Shown one piece after another: positions 26,359-35,414 of a stretch of DNA of 64,000 nt. A model generated the notes under the pieces. The model searched no databases, was not told where the DNA came from, and was given only the letters and a program-made list of their open reading frames with translations. Source of the DNA: CAYVHB01 sp964450865 (GTDB lineage: Bacteria; Bacillota; Clostridia; Saccharofermentanales; UBA5734); the NCBI GenBank assembly GCA_964450865.1, contig CAYVHB010000002.1:1-64000 (forward strand). Direction: 5' to 3'. The position numbers and the translations under genes are program-made. Position 1 is the first letter of the stretch, and the number at the start of each line of letters is the position of its first letter.

Positions 26359-27477
26359 ATGGTAGCCAGAAGAGTCAAACGGACCTTGCTGATTGTAGTC
26401 ATCGTATTTTTGCTGATATCGGTGGCTGCTACAGGCTTTTACTTCGGCCTGTCCTATGTGCTGTCCCAGAATTCCCGCTTCGACCGGCTGGACGCCCTCT
26501 ATGGACCCAATGCAACGGACCAGAGCAAAAAAGTGGATGAAAAGACCCCCGGCGCCATCGAGATTTACATTCCCCGCGCCGCTGATACCAAGGATATCGC
26601 CGAGCTGCTCAAGGACAAGAAAATCATCAGCAATACACTGGTCTTTACCGTTCTTTCCAAGTTCAATGGTTTTGACGGCTCGTATCTGTCCGGTACACAC
26701 TTTGTCACCAAGTCCATGAGCTATGATGAGATCATGTATATCCTGACCCAGAAACCGAACGCGGTGCGCGTGACTTTTCCCGAGGGGCTGACCTATCGTG
26801 AAGTCAAGCAGAAGCTCAAGGATGCCGGCGTCAATTTTGATGAAAAACTGCTCGACAGCATGGTCTCCAACCCGCAGCTTTTCCTGGAGTACAAATGCGT
26901 GACCCAGATCGAGAAGAAAGAAGGCCGCGACTGGCTGCTCCAGGGCTATCTGTATCCGGACACCTATGAGTTTGACATGAATACGGATGAGGAAGCCATC
27001 ATCCGGACATTCCTTGACAATGCCGAGGCCAAGCTGATCGATAAATACTATGAACGGGCCGATGCCATTGGCATGACGCTCGATGAAGCCATCACCCTGG
27101 CCTCGATTATCCAGGAAGAGTGTGCAGTCAACGAGGAAATGCAGACGGTATCAGGCGTTTTCCACAATCGCCTGAAGGCCAATATGCTGCTGGGTTCCGA
27201 CGCCCCGATCAATTACCTCCGCAGTGAGGCCGGCGAGGATCCGAAACTCTGGCTGTCCAATGCCGATATCAATAAGTTTGACAGTCCGTACAATGACTAT
27301 AAATACAAGGGGCTGCCACCCGGACCGATCTGCACCCCGGGCGAACTGGCCCTGAAAGCGGCACTCTGGCCGCAGAAGCATGCCTACTATTACTTCGTAG
27401 CCAAAGGCGACGGTACCAATGCGTTTGCCAGGACCCTGGCCCAGCACAATGCCAATATCGCCAAGTACAAGAAATAA
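26359..27477 (+). CDS. mltG: Endolytic murein transglycosylase MltG-like (YceG family)
   Basis: Cleaves nascent peptidoglycan glycan strands at the membrane and is thought to set strand length. The 372-residue product has an N-terminal transmembrane anchor (about 9-31), a LysM-like region (KDIAELLKDKKIISNTLVF) and the YceG catalytic domain: FPEGLTYREVKQKL, LASIIQEECAVNEEM, VFHNRL and GLPPGPICTPG. The first acidic position of the family motif ASI-x-E-x-E reads Gln252 here, while Glu253 and Glu254 are present, so activity deserves a check. A good GGAGGAA ribosome site precedes ATG 26359. The U32 gene overlaps its 3' end. Confidence 0.9.
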   Translation: MVARRVKRTLLIVVIVFLLISVAATGFYFGLSYVLSQNSRFDRLDALYGPNATDQSKKVDEKTPGAIEIYIPRAADTKDIAELLKDKKIISNTLVFTVLSKFNGFDGSYLSGTHFVTKSMSYDEIMYILTQKPNAVRVTFPEGLTYREVKQKLKDAGVNFDEKLLDSMVSNPQLFLEYKCVTQIEKKEGRDWLLQGYLYPDTYEFDMNTDEEAIIRTFLDNAEAKLIDKYYERADAIGMTLDEAITLASIIQEECAVNEEMQTVSGVFHNRLKANMLLGSDAPINYLRSEAGEDPKLWLSNADINKFDSPYNDYKYKGLPPGPICTPGELALKAALWPQKHAYYYFVAKGDGTNAFARTLAQHNANIAKYKK

Positions 27478-28873
27478 CCCGGCCGACCCCGGCCGGGCTC
27501 CTTATCTGGAATTGCTGGCCCCGGCCGGCGACATGGCCAAGCTGGCGATGGCTATCCAATATGGGGCTGATGCTGTCTATCTGGGGCTGCAGGCCTTCAG
27601 CCTGCGCGCCCAGGCTGGCAATTTCAGCCTGGCTCAGCTGCGCGAAGCGCTGGCCCTGGCCCGGGGGCAAGGCGTCAAAGTCTATGTGACCCTGAACATG
27701 ATAGCTCACCCGGCTGACCTGGCCGGATTGCGACCGGCCTTGCGTGAACTGGCCGGCCTGGCTCCCGACGCCCTGATCATTGCCGATCCGGGCGTCTTCA
27801 TGCTGGCCCGACAGGAAGCCCCTGATCTGCCGGTCCACATCAGCACGCAGGCCAATGTAACCAATGCCGCCAGCTGCCAGTTCTGGTACGATCAGGGAGT
27901 CCGCCGGATTGTCCTGGCCCGTGAGCTTTCCCTGTCCGAGATATCGGCTATTCGCCGTGAGATTCCGGCCGATCTTGAGCTGGAAGGCTTCGTGCACGGT
28001 GCCATGTGCATGGCCTATTCCGGTCGCTGCCTGCTGTCCAACGTGTTGACCGGCCGGGGCGCCAACCAGGGACAGTGCGCCCAGCCCTGCCGCTGGTCCT
28101 ACCAGATCATCGAGCCCGGCGCTTCGGCAGTCAACCGGCCCGGTGCGTCCGAAGCCAGGCAAACGGGTTCATCTGATGTCGTCCAGCCTGTCATGGCCGA
28201 TGACGCCTCATCAGGCCTGGCTGCGCTGGAACTGCATGAGGTTAAGCGCCCGGATCAGCCATTGCGCCTGGAGCAGGACAGCCGGGGCAGCTATCTGTTC
28301 AATTCCCACGATTTATGCCTGATTGAATACTTGCCGGAACTGGCGGCAGCCGGCCTGAACAGCCTGAAAATTGAAGGCCGGGTCAAGAGCGCCTTTTATG
28401 TAGCTACTGTTGTTAAAGCTTACCGTGAAGCCCTCGATGCCTTTTACGCCGATCCCGATCATTACCGTTGTGACCCGGCCTGGCTGGCGGATCTGCGGAA
28501 AACAGTCCATCGGCCTTTTGATACCGGATTTTATTTCCAATCGCCACAGCAGTCTGCTAAAATCTGCCTGACAGAAGCCCAGGTCAGGGAAGCGGCTGTC
28601 GTCGGCCTGGTCCTGTCTTTCCTGCCCGATAGTGGCCTGGCCCTGGTCGAACAGCGCAATCGTATTCTGGCTGGTGAAAAGCTCGAGCTCGTGCAGCCGG
28701 ACGGTCGCCATACCGATCTGCTGGCAGCCGGCCTGCTTGACCTGGATCGCCGGCCCATTCAGGCGACGCCGCACCCACGGATGTATTATTTCCTGCCAGT
28801 GCCTCATCCGGTCCAGCCGGGCAGCTTCCTGCGCCGGCTTGGCGACAAGGACCAGCCGCGCCGCCAGGCCTGA
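27419..28873 (+). CDS. Peptidase U32 family protein
   Basis: A member of the U32 family, which includes collagenase-like proteins and the RlhA/UbiU-type RNA or ubiquinone hydroxylation factors. The N-terminal barrel begins LELLAPAGDMAKL, and the U32 signature LEGFVHGAMCMAYSGRCLLS with GRGANQGQCAQPCRW supplies the conserved cysteines expected to bind an Fe-S cluster. The 484-residue product has a polar Ala/Ser/Val-rich insert (about 225-270) with PGAS repeats. The start is uncertain: ATG 27419 (AAAGG at 27403-27407) overlaps mltG by 59 bp, and ATG 27449 overlaps by 29 bp with no ribosome site; I prefer 27419. In Clostridia U32 genes commonly follow mltG. Confidence 0.88.
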   Translation: MRLPGPWPSTMPISPSTRNNPADPGRAPYLELLAPAGDMAKLAMAIQYGADAVYLGLQAFSLRAQAGNFSLAQLREALALARGQGVKVYVTLNMIAHPADLAGLRPALRELAGLAPDALIIADPGVFMLARQEAPDLPVHISTQANVTNAASCQFWYDQGVRRIVLARELSLSEISAIRREIPADLELEGFVHGAMCMAYSGRCLLSNVLTGRGANQGQCAQPCRWSYQIIEPGASAVNRPGASEARQTGSSDVVQPVMADDASSGLAALELHEVKRPDQPLRLEQDSRGSYLFNSHDLCLIEYLPELAAAGLNSLKIEGRVKSAFYVATVVKAYREALDAFYADPDHYRCDPAWLADLRKTVHRPFDTGFYFQSPQQSAKICLTEAQVREAAVVGLVLSFLPDSGLALVEQRNRILAGEKLELVQPDGRHTDLLAAGLLDLDRRPIQATPHPRMYYFLPVPHPVQPGSFLRRLGDKDQPRRQA

Positions 28874-28903
28874 CAGGTTGCAGCCACGTATCATAAGGGT
28901 CAT

Positions 28904-28939
28904 GGCGGCATCGCTGCCACGCCGCCAGGGCCTGGCGGC
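28904..28939. repeat. Competing GC palindromes between convergent genes
   Basis: GCCGCCAGG-G-CCTGGCGGC (28921-28939) is a perfect palindrome, and GGCGGC (28904-28909) could instead pair with its left arm. It separates the U32 gene from the AI-2E gene. There is no T-run, so it is not a standard intrinsic terminator. Confidence 0.45.
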
Positions 28940-28960
28940 ACCCTGGGATGAGTCTCGCAT

Positions 28961-30271
28961 TCAGTTGCTGACGCGATTGAGCAAATCACCGACGAGTTTG
29001 CGCAATTTGCTATCAAACCCGAACTGGACGAATATTTCTTTGGCGATGACCAGGATCAGGGGCCCGATCAGGACGCCGCTCAAGCCATAGACCGCGATCC
29101 CGGCGATCATGGAAAACAGGGTGGCCATGGGATGCAGGCTCATGGCTGTGCCGACAATGGGTGGCTCAATGATCCGCCGGATCACTGTTATCGCACCCAG
29201 CAGGATCAGGACGCCAATTCCACCCCAGAGATTGCCGTTGATCAGCATATAGATACTGATCGGGATCAGGGTCGCACTCAGGCCGAGGACCGGCAGGAAG
29301 TCGACGATGGCGGCAATCAGGGCCACGATAACGGCGTAGGGCATCTTGACGATCATCAGGCCGATCAGGACCAGGATGAATGTAATGACCAGCAGCAGGG
29401 CATAGCCGCCGATGATGCGGAAGAGAGTCGCTGACAGGATATTGACCAGGCGGACCGACTTTTCCAGAAAGGATTTGCTGCGCAGATTGCGGCGCAGGAA
29501 CAGGTACAGACTGCGGCTGTCGGCAATGAAGTAATAGCCGGACATGATCGTCACGATGATGATCAGCAGCACCGCGGGCAGATTGCCGAGAAACTTGGCC
29601 AGCCCGTTCAGGACCGCGGAAGCCGCGCCGGGAATGGCTTCAACCAGCCGGGTAAGCAGATTGGTCAGGCCTGACCGGATCATGACCAGGATCTGGTCTG
29701 ACAGGACAATGCCCAGCCGGCTCAGCAGCCCGTCCAGGCTGTCGACCAGCCGCTGTGCCAGGCTGCTGTCGCCCACCAGGCCAGGCATAAAATTGATCAG
29801 TGAGCGCAACTGGTTGGCACTGATAACAATGACACCCAAAAACAGGGCAATAAAACTGATGACCAGCAACGTATAGTAAAAAACAGCCAGGCGTGTTCCC
29901 TTGCGGAACAAAGCTGATTTTGACTTCTCATGACCAGCCGCTATGGCGTCCTCCACTTCCAGTCCTTCAGGATATTCACCTTTTTCTGTCAGGCCAAGCT
30001 CAGCCATGGCCTCGCTGCTGGGCGGTACAATCAGGTCCGCTTTCTCCGGAGCCTCCTTGCTGTGGCGCAGGCGATGGATGGCATTATGGGTGACGGTCGA
30101 CAGGAAAATCGATGTACGGGCCAGAATCAGGCCGATCACGAAAGGTAAAAGTACGCGGAAGACCTGGAATCCGGCATAGATGGTGATACCGATAACCAGG
30201 ATCAGCAAGAGATATTTGACAATAGCCAGGATTGTTGCCTTGTCCTTGATCATCCGATTGAAATCCGGCAT
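28961..30271 (-). CDS. AI-2E/PerM family transporter (first of two)
   Basis: A 436-residue polytopic membrane protein of the AI-2E exporter (PerM/YdiK/TqsA) superfamily; members export small molecules or act as Na+/H+ antiporters, and the substrate here is unknown. Two N-terminal transmembrane segments are followed by a charged cytosolic loop (about 65-120, with EKADLIVPPSSEAM) and about six more segments, including ALIAAIVDFLPVLGLSATLIPISIY and IIEPPIVGTAMSLHPMATLFSMIAG, the family hallmark near the C-terminus. A second family member with the same architecture lies at 59033-60379. Confidence 0.88.
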   Translation of the reverse strand: MPDFNRMIKDKATILAIVKYLLLILVIGITIYAGFQVFRVLLPFVIGLILARTSIFLSTVTHNAIHRLRHSKEAPEKADLIVPPSSEAMAELGLTEKGEYPEGLEVEDAIAAGHEKSKSALFRKGTRLAVFYYTLLVISFIALFLGVIVISANQLRSLINFMPGLVGDSSLAQRLVDSLDGLLSRLGIVLSDQILVMIRSGLTNLLTRLVEAIPGAASAVLNGLAKFLGNLPAVLLIIIVTIMSGYYFIADSRSLYLFLRRNLRSKSFLEKSVRLVNILSATLFRIIGGYALLLVITFILVLIGLMIVKMPYAVIVALIAAIVDFLPVLGLSATLIPISIYMLINGNLWGGIGVLILLGAITVIRRIIEPPIVGTAMSLHPMATLFSMIAGIAVYGLSGVLIGPLILVIAKEIFVQFGFDSKLRKLVGDLLNRVSN

Positions 30272-30481
30272 GTTTTCGCCCTCCCGGCATTGATCTGCGC
30301 CTGTCCGTGTGTCTCACCGGCTACCCTGGAGTGTCTGATAATTATTCGCTCACTGCAGAGGCCTGGATCAGCGACTGTCCGTTTGTCCGGCCAGCTGACA
30401 TGGGCAAGGTTCCACCTGCCTGGCTTTTCCGGTGGCCTGACCCGGGTCTCATCGCCAGTTTGATATTGAACAGGTGTCCGG

Positions 30482-31507
30482 TCAGAAAGCGGATTGCAAA
30501 TAGACTACAATCATTGTAACAACAAGTATCCCCATTGCCAACGCGAATTTCCAGTCCCGGCTGAACCAGGCACGACCCTGTTCCCCGGTGTGGCCTGCCG
30601 GCCGCAGATTGGCAATCAGAAACAGCAGCGGAATCAGGGCTACCGCCGCTACCAGTGTGGCGATCAGGGAAGCAAATAAAATCGAACGGGTCGTCTGGCT
30701 GGCCATCTTCAGATAACGGGCTGTCAGGCGTGGCAAGATCGGTGTCAGGGCCAGGAGGGTTGCATTGAGGGAGGCATGGGCCACAATCGGCGGCCATAAG
30801 CTCTCACTGCGCAGACGCAGGTAGCCCAGCAGCAAACCTGCAAGCAGGGGCGGCAGGATGAACAGCGGATCACTGTGAAAAAGAGCGAAAGCCACTGCCT
30901 GCCAGATCAGCGCTGCCATGCTGCTGACCCGGTTGGTCAGGCCAATCTGGATGACACCCCGGAACATCAGTTCCTCAACCACCGCGGGTACCAGGACACT
31001 GGTCAGGATGACCAGCACAACCACGTGCCAGCTGCTGTCGGTGAGCTGGCTGGCATATCTGCCGGTTGGTGATGTGGCGGCTGGCAGGGGCAAGCCAGCG
31101 CTGGCCAGCATATAGATCAGCAGATTGTTCAGGCCGGAAAAAACAACAGCGGCCGGGACACCAACCATTGCCGCCAGGATCAGGCTGCCTGGCCGGATCC
31201 GTTCGCCGATCAGGCCGATATCCGGCAATTCGTAATAAAAGATCACAAACAGGGTCGGCACCAGAATCAGGCCGCCCTGCATCAGGACTGCATGCAGAAT
31301 GATCGCGATCAGATCATCCTGTCTCAGCCAGTCGGCCAGGGCCGGCCAGAGGCTGGCCAGCAGCTGGAGTGCCAGGACCAGCAGGGTGTGGATCAGCAGG
31401 AGCGTTCCGGCGACCGCAGGAAATTCCTGTTCTGGCGCCTCAGGCAATCCCGGAATGCCAGCCAGCAGGCGGATTCGATGTTTAACCGCTGATTCCCGCT
31501 GTTTCAT
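30482..31507 (-). CDS. CPBP family intramembrane metalloprotease
   Basis: A 341-residue multi-spanning protein of the CPBP/Abi (CAAX-processing-like) family. It shows motif 1 EELMFRG (Glu-Glu and Arg for metal and substrate binding), motif 2 FALFHSD with its His, and motif 3 HASLNATLL. In bacteria such proteins process membrane proteins or peptides, often in peptide maturation or immunity, but no peptide gene is visible nearby. Its ATG overlaps the stop of the peptidase gene at 31504-32361 by 4 bases (ATGA), so the two are translationally coupled. Confidence 0.88.
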   Translation of the reverse strand: MKQRESAVKHRIRLLAGIPGLPEAPEQEFPAVAGTLLLIHTLLVLALQLLASLWPALADWLRQDDLIAIILHAVLMQGGLILVPTLFVIFYYELPDIGLIGERIRPGSLILAAMVGVPAAVVFSGLNNLLIYMLASAGLPLPAATSPTGRYASQLTDSSWHVVVLVILTSVLVPAVVEELMFRGVIQIGLTNRVSSMAALIWQAVAFALFHSDPLFILPPLLAGLLLGYLRLRSESLWPPIVAHASLNATLLALTPILPRLTARYLKMASQTTRSILFASLIATLVAAVALIPLLFLIANLRPAGHTGEQGRAWFSRDWKFALAMGILVVTMIVVYLQSAF

Positions 31508-32361
31508 GAGAGCAGCCCCTGATACCAGCGCCAGATCATCTGGATGCGGGAGTCCAGTAACAGAATCAGCAGTGTCGCCAGGGCAATAAAGGGCCCGAAA
31601 GCCATGGCATCGGGGGTGAAACTATCGTCGTCCGTGTCATCCGCCGGCCGGTTTGCCGGCCGGCCCTTTTGTTCATCCATCTGCCGGCTATCCGGTCCGG
31701 ACGAAGGGGCCGGGCCGGGCTGATGGATCGCCAAACGTTGCCGGACGAGCTGGGGAATGGCAAATAACGCTGCTGTTGTAAATGAGAGGAAAAGCAGCTT
31801 GAGTACGTCCGGCCAGCTGACCAGCAGCCCGCAGGCGGCCATCAGCTTGACATCGCCCATACCCATCGCCTCCCGGCGCAGCCAATGCGCGCCCAGCCAG
31901 GCTATCAGCAGCAGCAGGCCGCCGCCACCGGCTCCGGCTAGCAATCGCAGCAGCAGGCCGCGCCAGAATGGCTGACCCGCAGCCCAGTCAGCCAGCAAGG
32001 CCAGGCCAGCCAGGGTCAGCAAGGCCACAATGAACTGGTCCGGAATAATGCGCGTCTTCTGGTCAGCCACCATGACGAGCAATAAAGGCAGACAGGCCAG
32101 CAGGGCCAGGGGCAGCCGATATGACCAGCCGGCTTCCAGCCAGGCCAGCACAAAGCACAAACCACCGCCAGATGCCAGGATCAGGCCATCGGGCAGCCAG
32201 GGCAGACGCCGGGATTGTTCGAGGCGTTCACTGACTTGCGTTTCACCATAATCTAACAGCCAGCTGACCGGCATGCGGCGATAAAACCACCATAGCCCGG
32301 TCCCGCAAGCCAGACCCAGCATGCCGGCTACAATCCAGGCAACTGGCAGGATGCTATTCAT
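31504..32361 (-). CDS. A24 family prepilin-type leader peptidase
   Basis: A 285-residue polytopic GxGD aspartyl protease of the type IV prepilin peptidase family. The catalytic aspartates are visible in VADQKTRIIPD (Asp100) and GMGDVKLMA (Asp170). The N-terminal region lacks the paired CxxC motifs of bifunctional PilD, so N-methylation is doubtful. A hydrophilic loop (about 215-250, rich in Gly/Pro/Asp/Arg) interrupts the C-terminal half. It is the first gene of a two-gene unit with the CPBP protease. No pilin or secretion ATPase gene is in the window, so its substrates must be encoded elsewhere or are atypical. Confidence 0.82.
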   Translation of the reverse strand: MNSILPVAWIVAGMLGLACGTGLWWFYRRMPVSWLLDYGETQVSERLEQSRRLPWLPDGLILASGGGLCFVLAWLEAGWSYRLPLALLACLPLLLVMVADQKTRIIPDQFIVALLTLAGLALLADWAAGQPFWRGLLLRLLAGAGGGGLLLLIAWLGAHWLRREAMGMGDVKLMAACGLLVSWPDVLKLLFLSFTTAALFAIPQLVRQRLAIHQPGPAPSSGPDSRQMDEQKGRPANRPADDTDDDSFTPDAMAFGPFIALATLLILLLDSRIQMIWRWYQGLLS

Positions 32362-32752
32362 GATTTGTCAGGCCAGCTCTCAGGCTTTGCGTGCACCGCC
32401 TGGCTGGCCTACCCCTTTCTCTGCGTGAAGGCTCAACTTTGGCTCAATTTTATACCAAAGACCTCGCCCCGACAATCCAGCAGAGGTCCGGAAGAAGACG
32501 GTCAGCCTGATTTGTCACGCCGATCTGCCAAAATTCCTGAATTGCAGAAATATAACAGAATTTATCAGACATCAGAACTTTGCAGGCCGTTGATGATTAT
32601 ATCAACCGTATGATATAACTTTTTATAGGCCCTGGTTATACAAGGCCCCCGATTGCCGCCTGTCAGGCTGTCAACAGGAAAATTCGTCAGAATGCAACAA
32701 ATATGGTTATGAATATCGTATGATCACCCATTATTTTCTTTAATAGATGATA
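32362..32752. other. Long intergenic region upstream of glgP, no gene seen
   Basis: Nearly 400 bp without a supported gene. It becomes strikingly AT-rich after 32540 compared with the rest of the window, and contains the inverted repeat at 32597-32618. The divergent peptidase promoter must lie near 32370-32450, but I see no clear elements. A small noncoding RNA cannot be excluded. Confidence 0.4.
32597..32618. promoter_or_regulatory. Candidate operator palindrome upstream of glgP
   Basis: TTATATCA (32597-32604), a 6-nt spacer ACCGTA and TGATATAA (32611-32618) make a perfect 8-bp inverted repeat, the size typical of a dimeric regulator site. It lies about 140 bp upstream of the glgP -35 box. 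Confidence 0.45.
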
Positions 32753-32795
32753 ATAATTGACTAGCATTGATCATTCGTGTATAATTGACTAGCAT
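32753..32795 (+). repeat. 15-bp exact direct repeat spanning the glgP promoter
   Basis: ATAATTGACTAGCAT occurs at 32753-32767 and 32781-32795, offset by 28 bp. The first copy carries the -35 TTGACT, and the second copy supplies the last five bases of the -10 TATAAT and continues to about +5. Confidence 0.9.
32757..32785 (+). promoter_or_regulatory. Promoter of glgP
   Basis: TTGACT (32757-32762), a 17-nt spacer and a consensus TATAAT (32780-32785). The leader is about 120 nt. The promoter lies inside a direct repeat (see 32753-32795). Confidence 0.85.
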
Positions 32796-32913
32796 CTTTT
32801 GAATTGAGGTGCCCCTCGCTGCGATTGATCCAAACATATAATGAAATTCATCTTAAGCATGCAGATAATTAACCAGGACAGCATCTGTTAATTGACGATC
32901 GGAGGATCCATTC

Positions 32914-35301
32914 ATGTCGCTGGCTCAAGAAATTAAAGACAAGATTATCATACATCTGAAAGCCGAATCGGCGCACAGCCCCGCCAAGGCAACCGCCTTT
33001 GAATTCTGGAATGCCTTGTCCCGTACGCTGGTTGAAATGCTGGCCGGGCGCTGGGAGGCGTCGACAGACAATTATGCGAACAGACGCCAGGCCCATTATT
33101 TCTCAGCCGAATTCCTGGAAGGCCGCTCCCTGCTGAATAACCTGGTCAATCTGGACCTGTACGATGCGGTCAAGGAAGCAGTCGCGGAATTTGGTATCAA
33201 CCTGGCCGACCTGGAAGAACAGGAAACGGATCCCGGCCTGGGCAATGGTGGCCTGGGCCGCCTGGCGGCCTGCTTTCTAGACTCTTGTGCGACCCGGGAC
33301 CTGCCGGTTACCGGCTATGGTATCCTGTACCGCTATGGCCTGTTCCGCCAGGAAATTGACAACGGCTTCCAGAAGGAATTCCCCGACGTCTGGATGGAAA
33401 AGGGCTATCCTTTCATCGTCCGGCGCGATGAGGACAAGGTCCTGATTCATTACCAGGATATGGATGTTTATGCCGTGCCTTATGACATGCCGATCACCGG
33501 CTTTGGCACCGACAATATCAATACCCTCCGGTTGTGGCGGGCTGAGCCGGCCCAGGAGTTTGACTTCAATCTTTTCAATTCGCAACGCTTTGACGATGCG
33601 GTCATCTCGCGCAACCGGGTCAATGACATTTTCCGCGTGCTTTATCCCAATGACACTTCCTACGATGGTAAAGTCCTGCGGGTGCGCCAGCAGTACTTCT
33701 TCGTCTCGGCCTCCCTGCAGACGATCATCCGCCAGTACCGCAAGGTCCACGGTGATGACTTGAGCCGTTTTGCCGAGTGGAACAGCATCCAGCTCAATGA
33801 TACCCACCCGGTTATCGCCATTCCGGAACTGATGCGCCTGCTGATGCATGAGCACAAGATGAGCTGGGACGATGCCTGGGCTGTTACCCGCCAGACTTTT
33901 GCCTATACCAACCATACCATCATGGCTGAAGCCCTCGAGAAATGGGACATTGGTATCTTCCAGTTCCTGTTCCCCTGGATCCTGGACATCATTTACCGGA
34001 TCAATGACACGTTCCGCGCCGAGGCGTTTGGCCGAGGCCTGCCGGCTGACCGGGTCGATTACCTGGCCCCGATTGGTGATGGCAAGATCCGCATGGCCTG
34101 GCTGGCCGTGTTTGGTGCTTTCTCGATCAATGGCGTCGCCGCCCTGCATACTTCCATTCTCAAGACCGAAACCTTGCGCGAATTCTACATGCTCTGGCCG
34201 CACAAATTCAGCAACAAGACAAACGGTGTCACACCGCGCCGCTGGCTGCGGATGTGCAATCCGGACCTGGCCGCGCTCCTGACTGATCTGTCCGGCAATG
34301 AAGACTGGGTTACCAATCTGGAACAGCTGGCAGATCTGGAGCATTTCAAGACTGATGATGCGGTTATGGAACGCCTGATGCAGATCAAGCAGAAAAACAA
34401 GCAGAAGCTGGCCGATTTCATTCTCAAGACCGAAGGGATCGAAGTCGATCCGAGCTCGATTTTCGATGTGCAGATCAAGCGGCTGCATGAGTATAAGCGC
34501 CAGCTGCTCAATGCTTTCTCGATCCTGGATCTCTTCTATACCCTCAAGGAGAATCCCGGCCTGGACATCCCGGCCCGCACGTTTATCTTTGCCGCCAAGG
34601 CCGCTCCCGGTTATTTCCGGGCCAAGGCTGTCATCAAGCTGATTAACGAAATTGCCCGCCTGGTCAATAACGACCCGGAGGTCAATCACAAGATCCGCGT
34701 CGTTTTTGTACGCAATTACAGCGTTTCACGAGCTGAACTGCTTTTCCCGGCCTCTGACATTTCCGAGCAGATCTCGACGGTCGGCATGGAGGCATCCGGA
34801 ACCGGCAACATGAAGTTCATGATGAACGGCGCCCTGACCCTGGGTACCTGCGACGGCGCCAACGTGGAAATCGCCCAGATTGTCGAAGATGAAAACTGTT
34901 TCATTTTCGGCTGCAAGGTCGAAGATTATGCGGCTACCCGCAGCTATTACAACCCGCAGTGGCAGTACAACCATATCCCCGGCTTGCGGCGCTGCCTGGA
35001 TGCCCTGGTCAACGGGACCTTCCAGGATGGCAACACCGGCATGTTCCAGGATCTCTATAACAGCCTGCTTTACGGCTCCAACTGGCAGCCGGCCGATCCT
35101 TATTATGTGCTCGGTGATTTTGAAGACTATCGCCAGGCTCGCAATTATACCAACGTTGTGTATCAGGACCGCCTGCTCTGGGCGCGCAAATGCTGGGTCA
35201 ACATTACCCGCAGCGGCCGCTTCAGCTCGGACCGGACCATCGGCGAATATGCCTCGGAGATCTGGAAGGTACAGCCGGCTCCGATTACAGTCAAGCCGTA
35301 A
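32914..35301 (+). CDS. glgP: Glycogen/starch/alpha-glucan phosphorylase
   Basis: PLP-dependent phosphorolysis of alpha-1,4-glucans to glucose 1-phosphate. At 795 residues it is full length. Signatures include ETDPGLGNGGLGRLAACFLDS near the N-terminus, WNSIQLNDTHPVIAIPELMR, and the PLP-lysine region EASGTGNMKFMMNGALTLGTCDGANVEI; the family consensus GTLDG reads GTCDG here. GGAGG (32901-32905) precedes ATG 32914. It is a single-gene unit with a strong promoter (32757-32785) and terminator (35331-35364), and no other glycogen gene is adjacent. Confidence 0.97.
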   Translation: MSLAQEIKDKIIIHLKAESAHSPAKATAFEFWNALSRTLVEMLAGRWEASTDNYANRRQAHYFSAEFLEGRSLLNNLVNLDLYDAVKEAVAEFGINLADLEEQETDPGLGNGGLGRLAACFLDSCATRDLPVTGYGILYRYGLFRQEIDNGFQKEFPDVWMEKGYPFIVRRDEDKVLIHYQDMDVYAVPYDMPITGFGTDNINTLRLWRAEPAQEFDFNLFNSQRFDDAVISRNRVNDIFRVLYPNDTSYDGKVLRVRQQYFFVSASLQTIIRQYRKVHGDDLSRFAEWNSIQLNDTHPVIAIPELMRLLMHEHKMSWDDAWAVTRQTFAYTNHTIMAEALEKWDIGIFQFLFPWILDIIYRINDTFRAEAFGRGLPADRVDYLAPIGDGKIRMAWLAVFGAFSINGVAALHTSILKTETLREFYMLWPHKFSNKTNGVTPRRWLRMCNPDLAALLTDLSGNEDWVTNLEQLADLEHFKTDDAVMERLMQIKQKNKQKLADFILKTEGIEVDPSSIFDVQIKRLHEYKRQLLNAFSILDLFYTLKENPGLDIPARTFIFAAKAAPGYFRAKAVIKLINEIARLVNNDPEVNHKIRVVFVRNYSVSRAELLFPASDISEQISTVGMEASGTGNMKFMMNGALTLGTCDGANVEIAQIVEDENCFIFGCKVEDYAATRSYYNPQWQYNHIPGLRRCLDALVNGTFQDGNTGMFQDLYNSLLYGSNWQPADPYYVLGDFEDYRQARNYTNVVYQDRLLWARKCWVNITRSGRFSSDRTIGEYASEIWKVQPAPITVKP

Positions 35302-35330
35302 TGCGCCGCGTTTCATTAAATCTTTAATCG

Positions 35331-35364
35331 TCCGGGCAAGGCTACAAACCTTGCCCGGATTTTT
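35331..35364 (+). terminator. Intrinsic terminator of glgP
   Basis: TCCGGGCAAGG (35331-35341) pairs perfectly with CCTTGCCCGGA (35349-35359) over a 7-nt loop, followed by TTTTT. Confidence 0.95.
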
Positions 35365-35414
35365 ATGCCCGGATATGCCATATACGGGTCGAAATGCCGG
35401 CCGGGGCCGGCCGG

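Noticed and set aside
24718..26700. 660-codon open frame antisense to typA
   Set aside because: It lies opposite a highly conserved gene and arises from GC-rich codon bias. The product has no recognisable motif and no ribosome site.
31504..32361. Full bifunctional PilD-type peptidase/methylase
   Set aside because: The N-terminal zinc-binding cysteine pairs of the methylase region are absent, so only the peptidase function is supported.
33277..34689. 470-codon antisense frame within glgP
   Set aside because: Shadow of a conserved phosphorylase, no independent signals.
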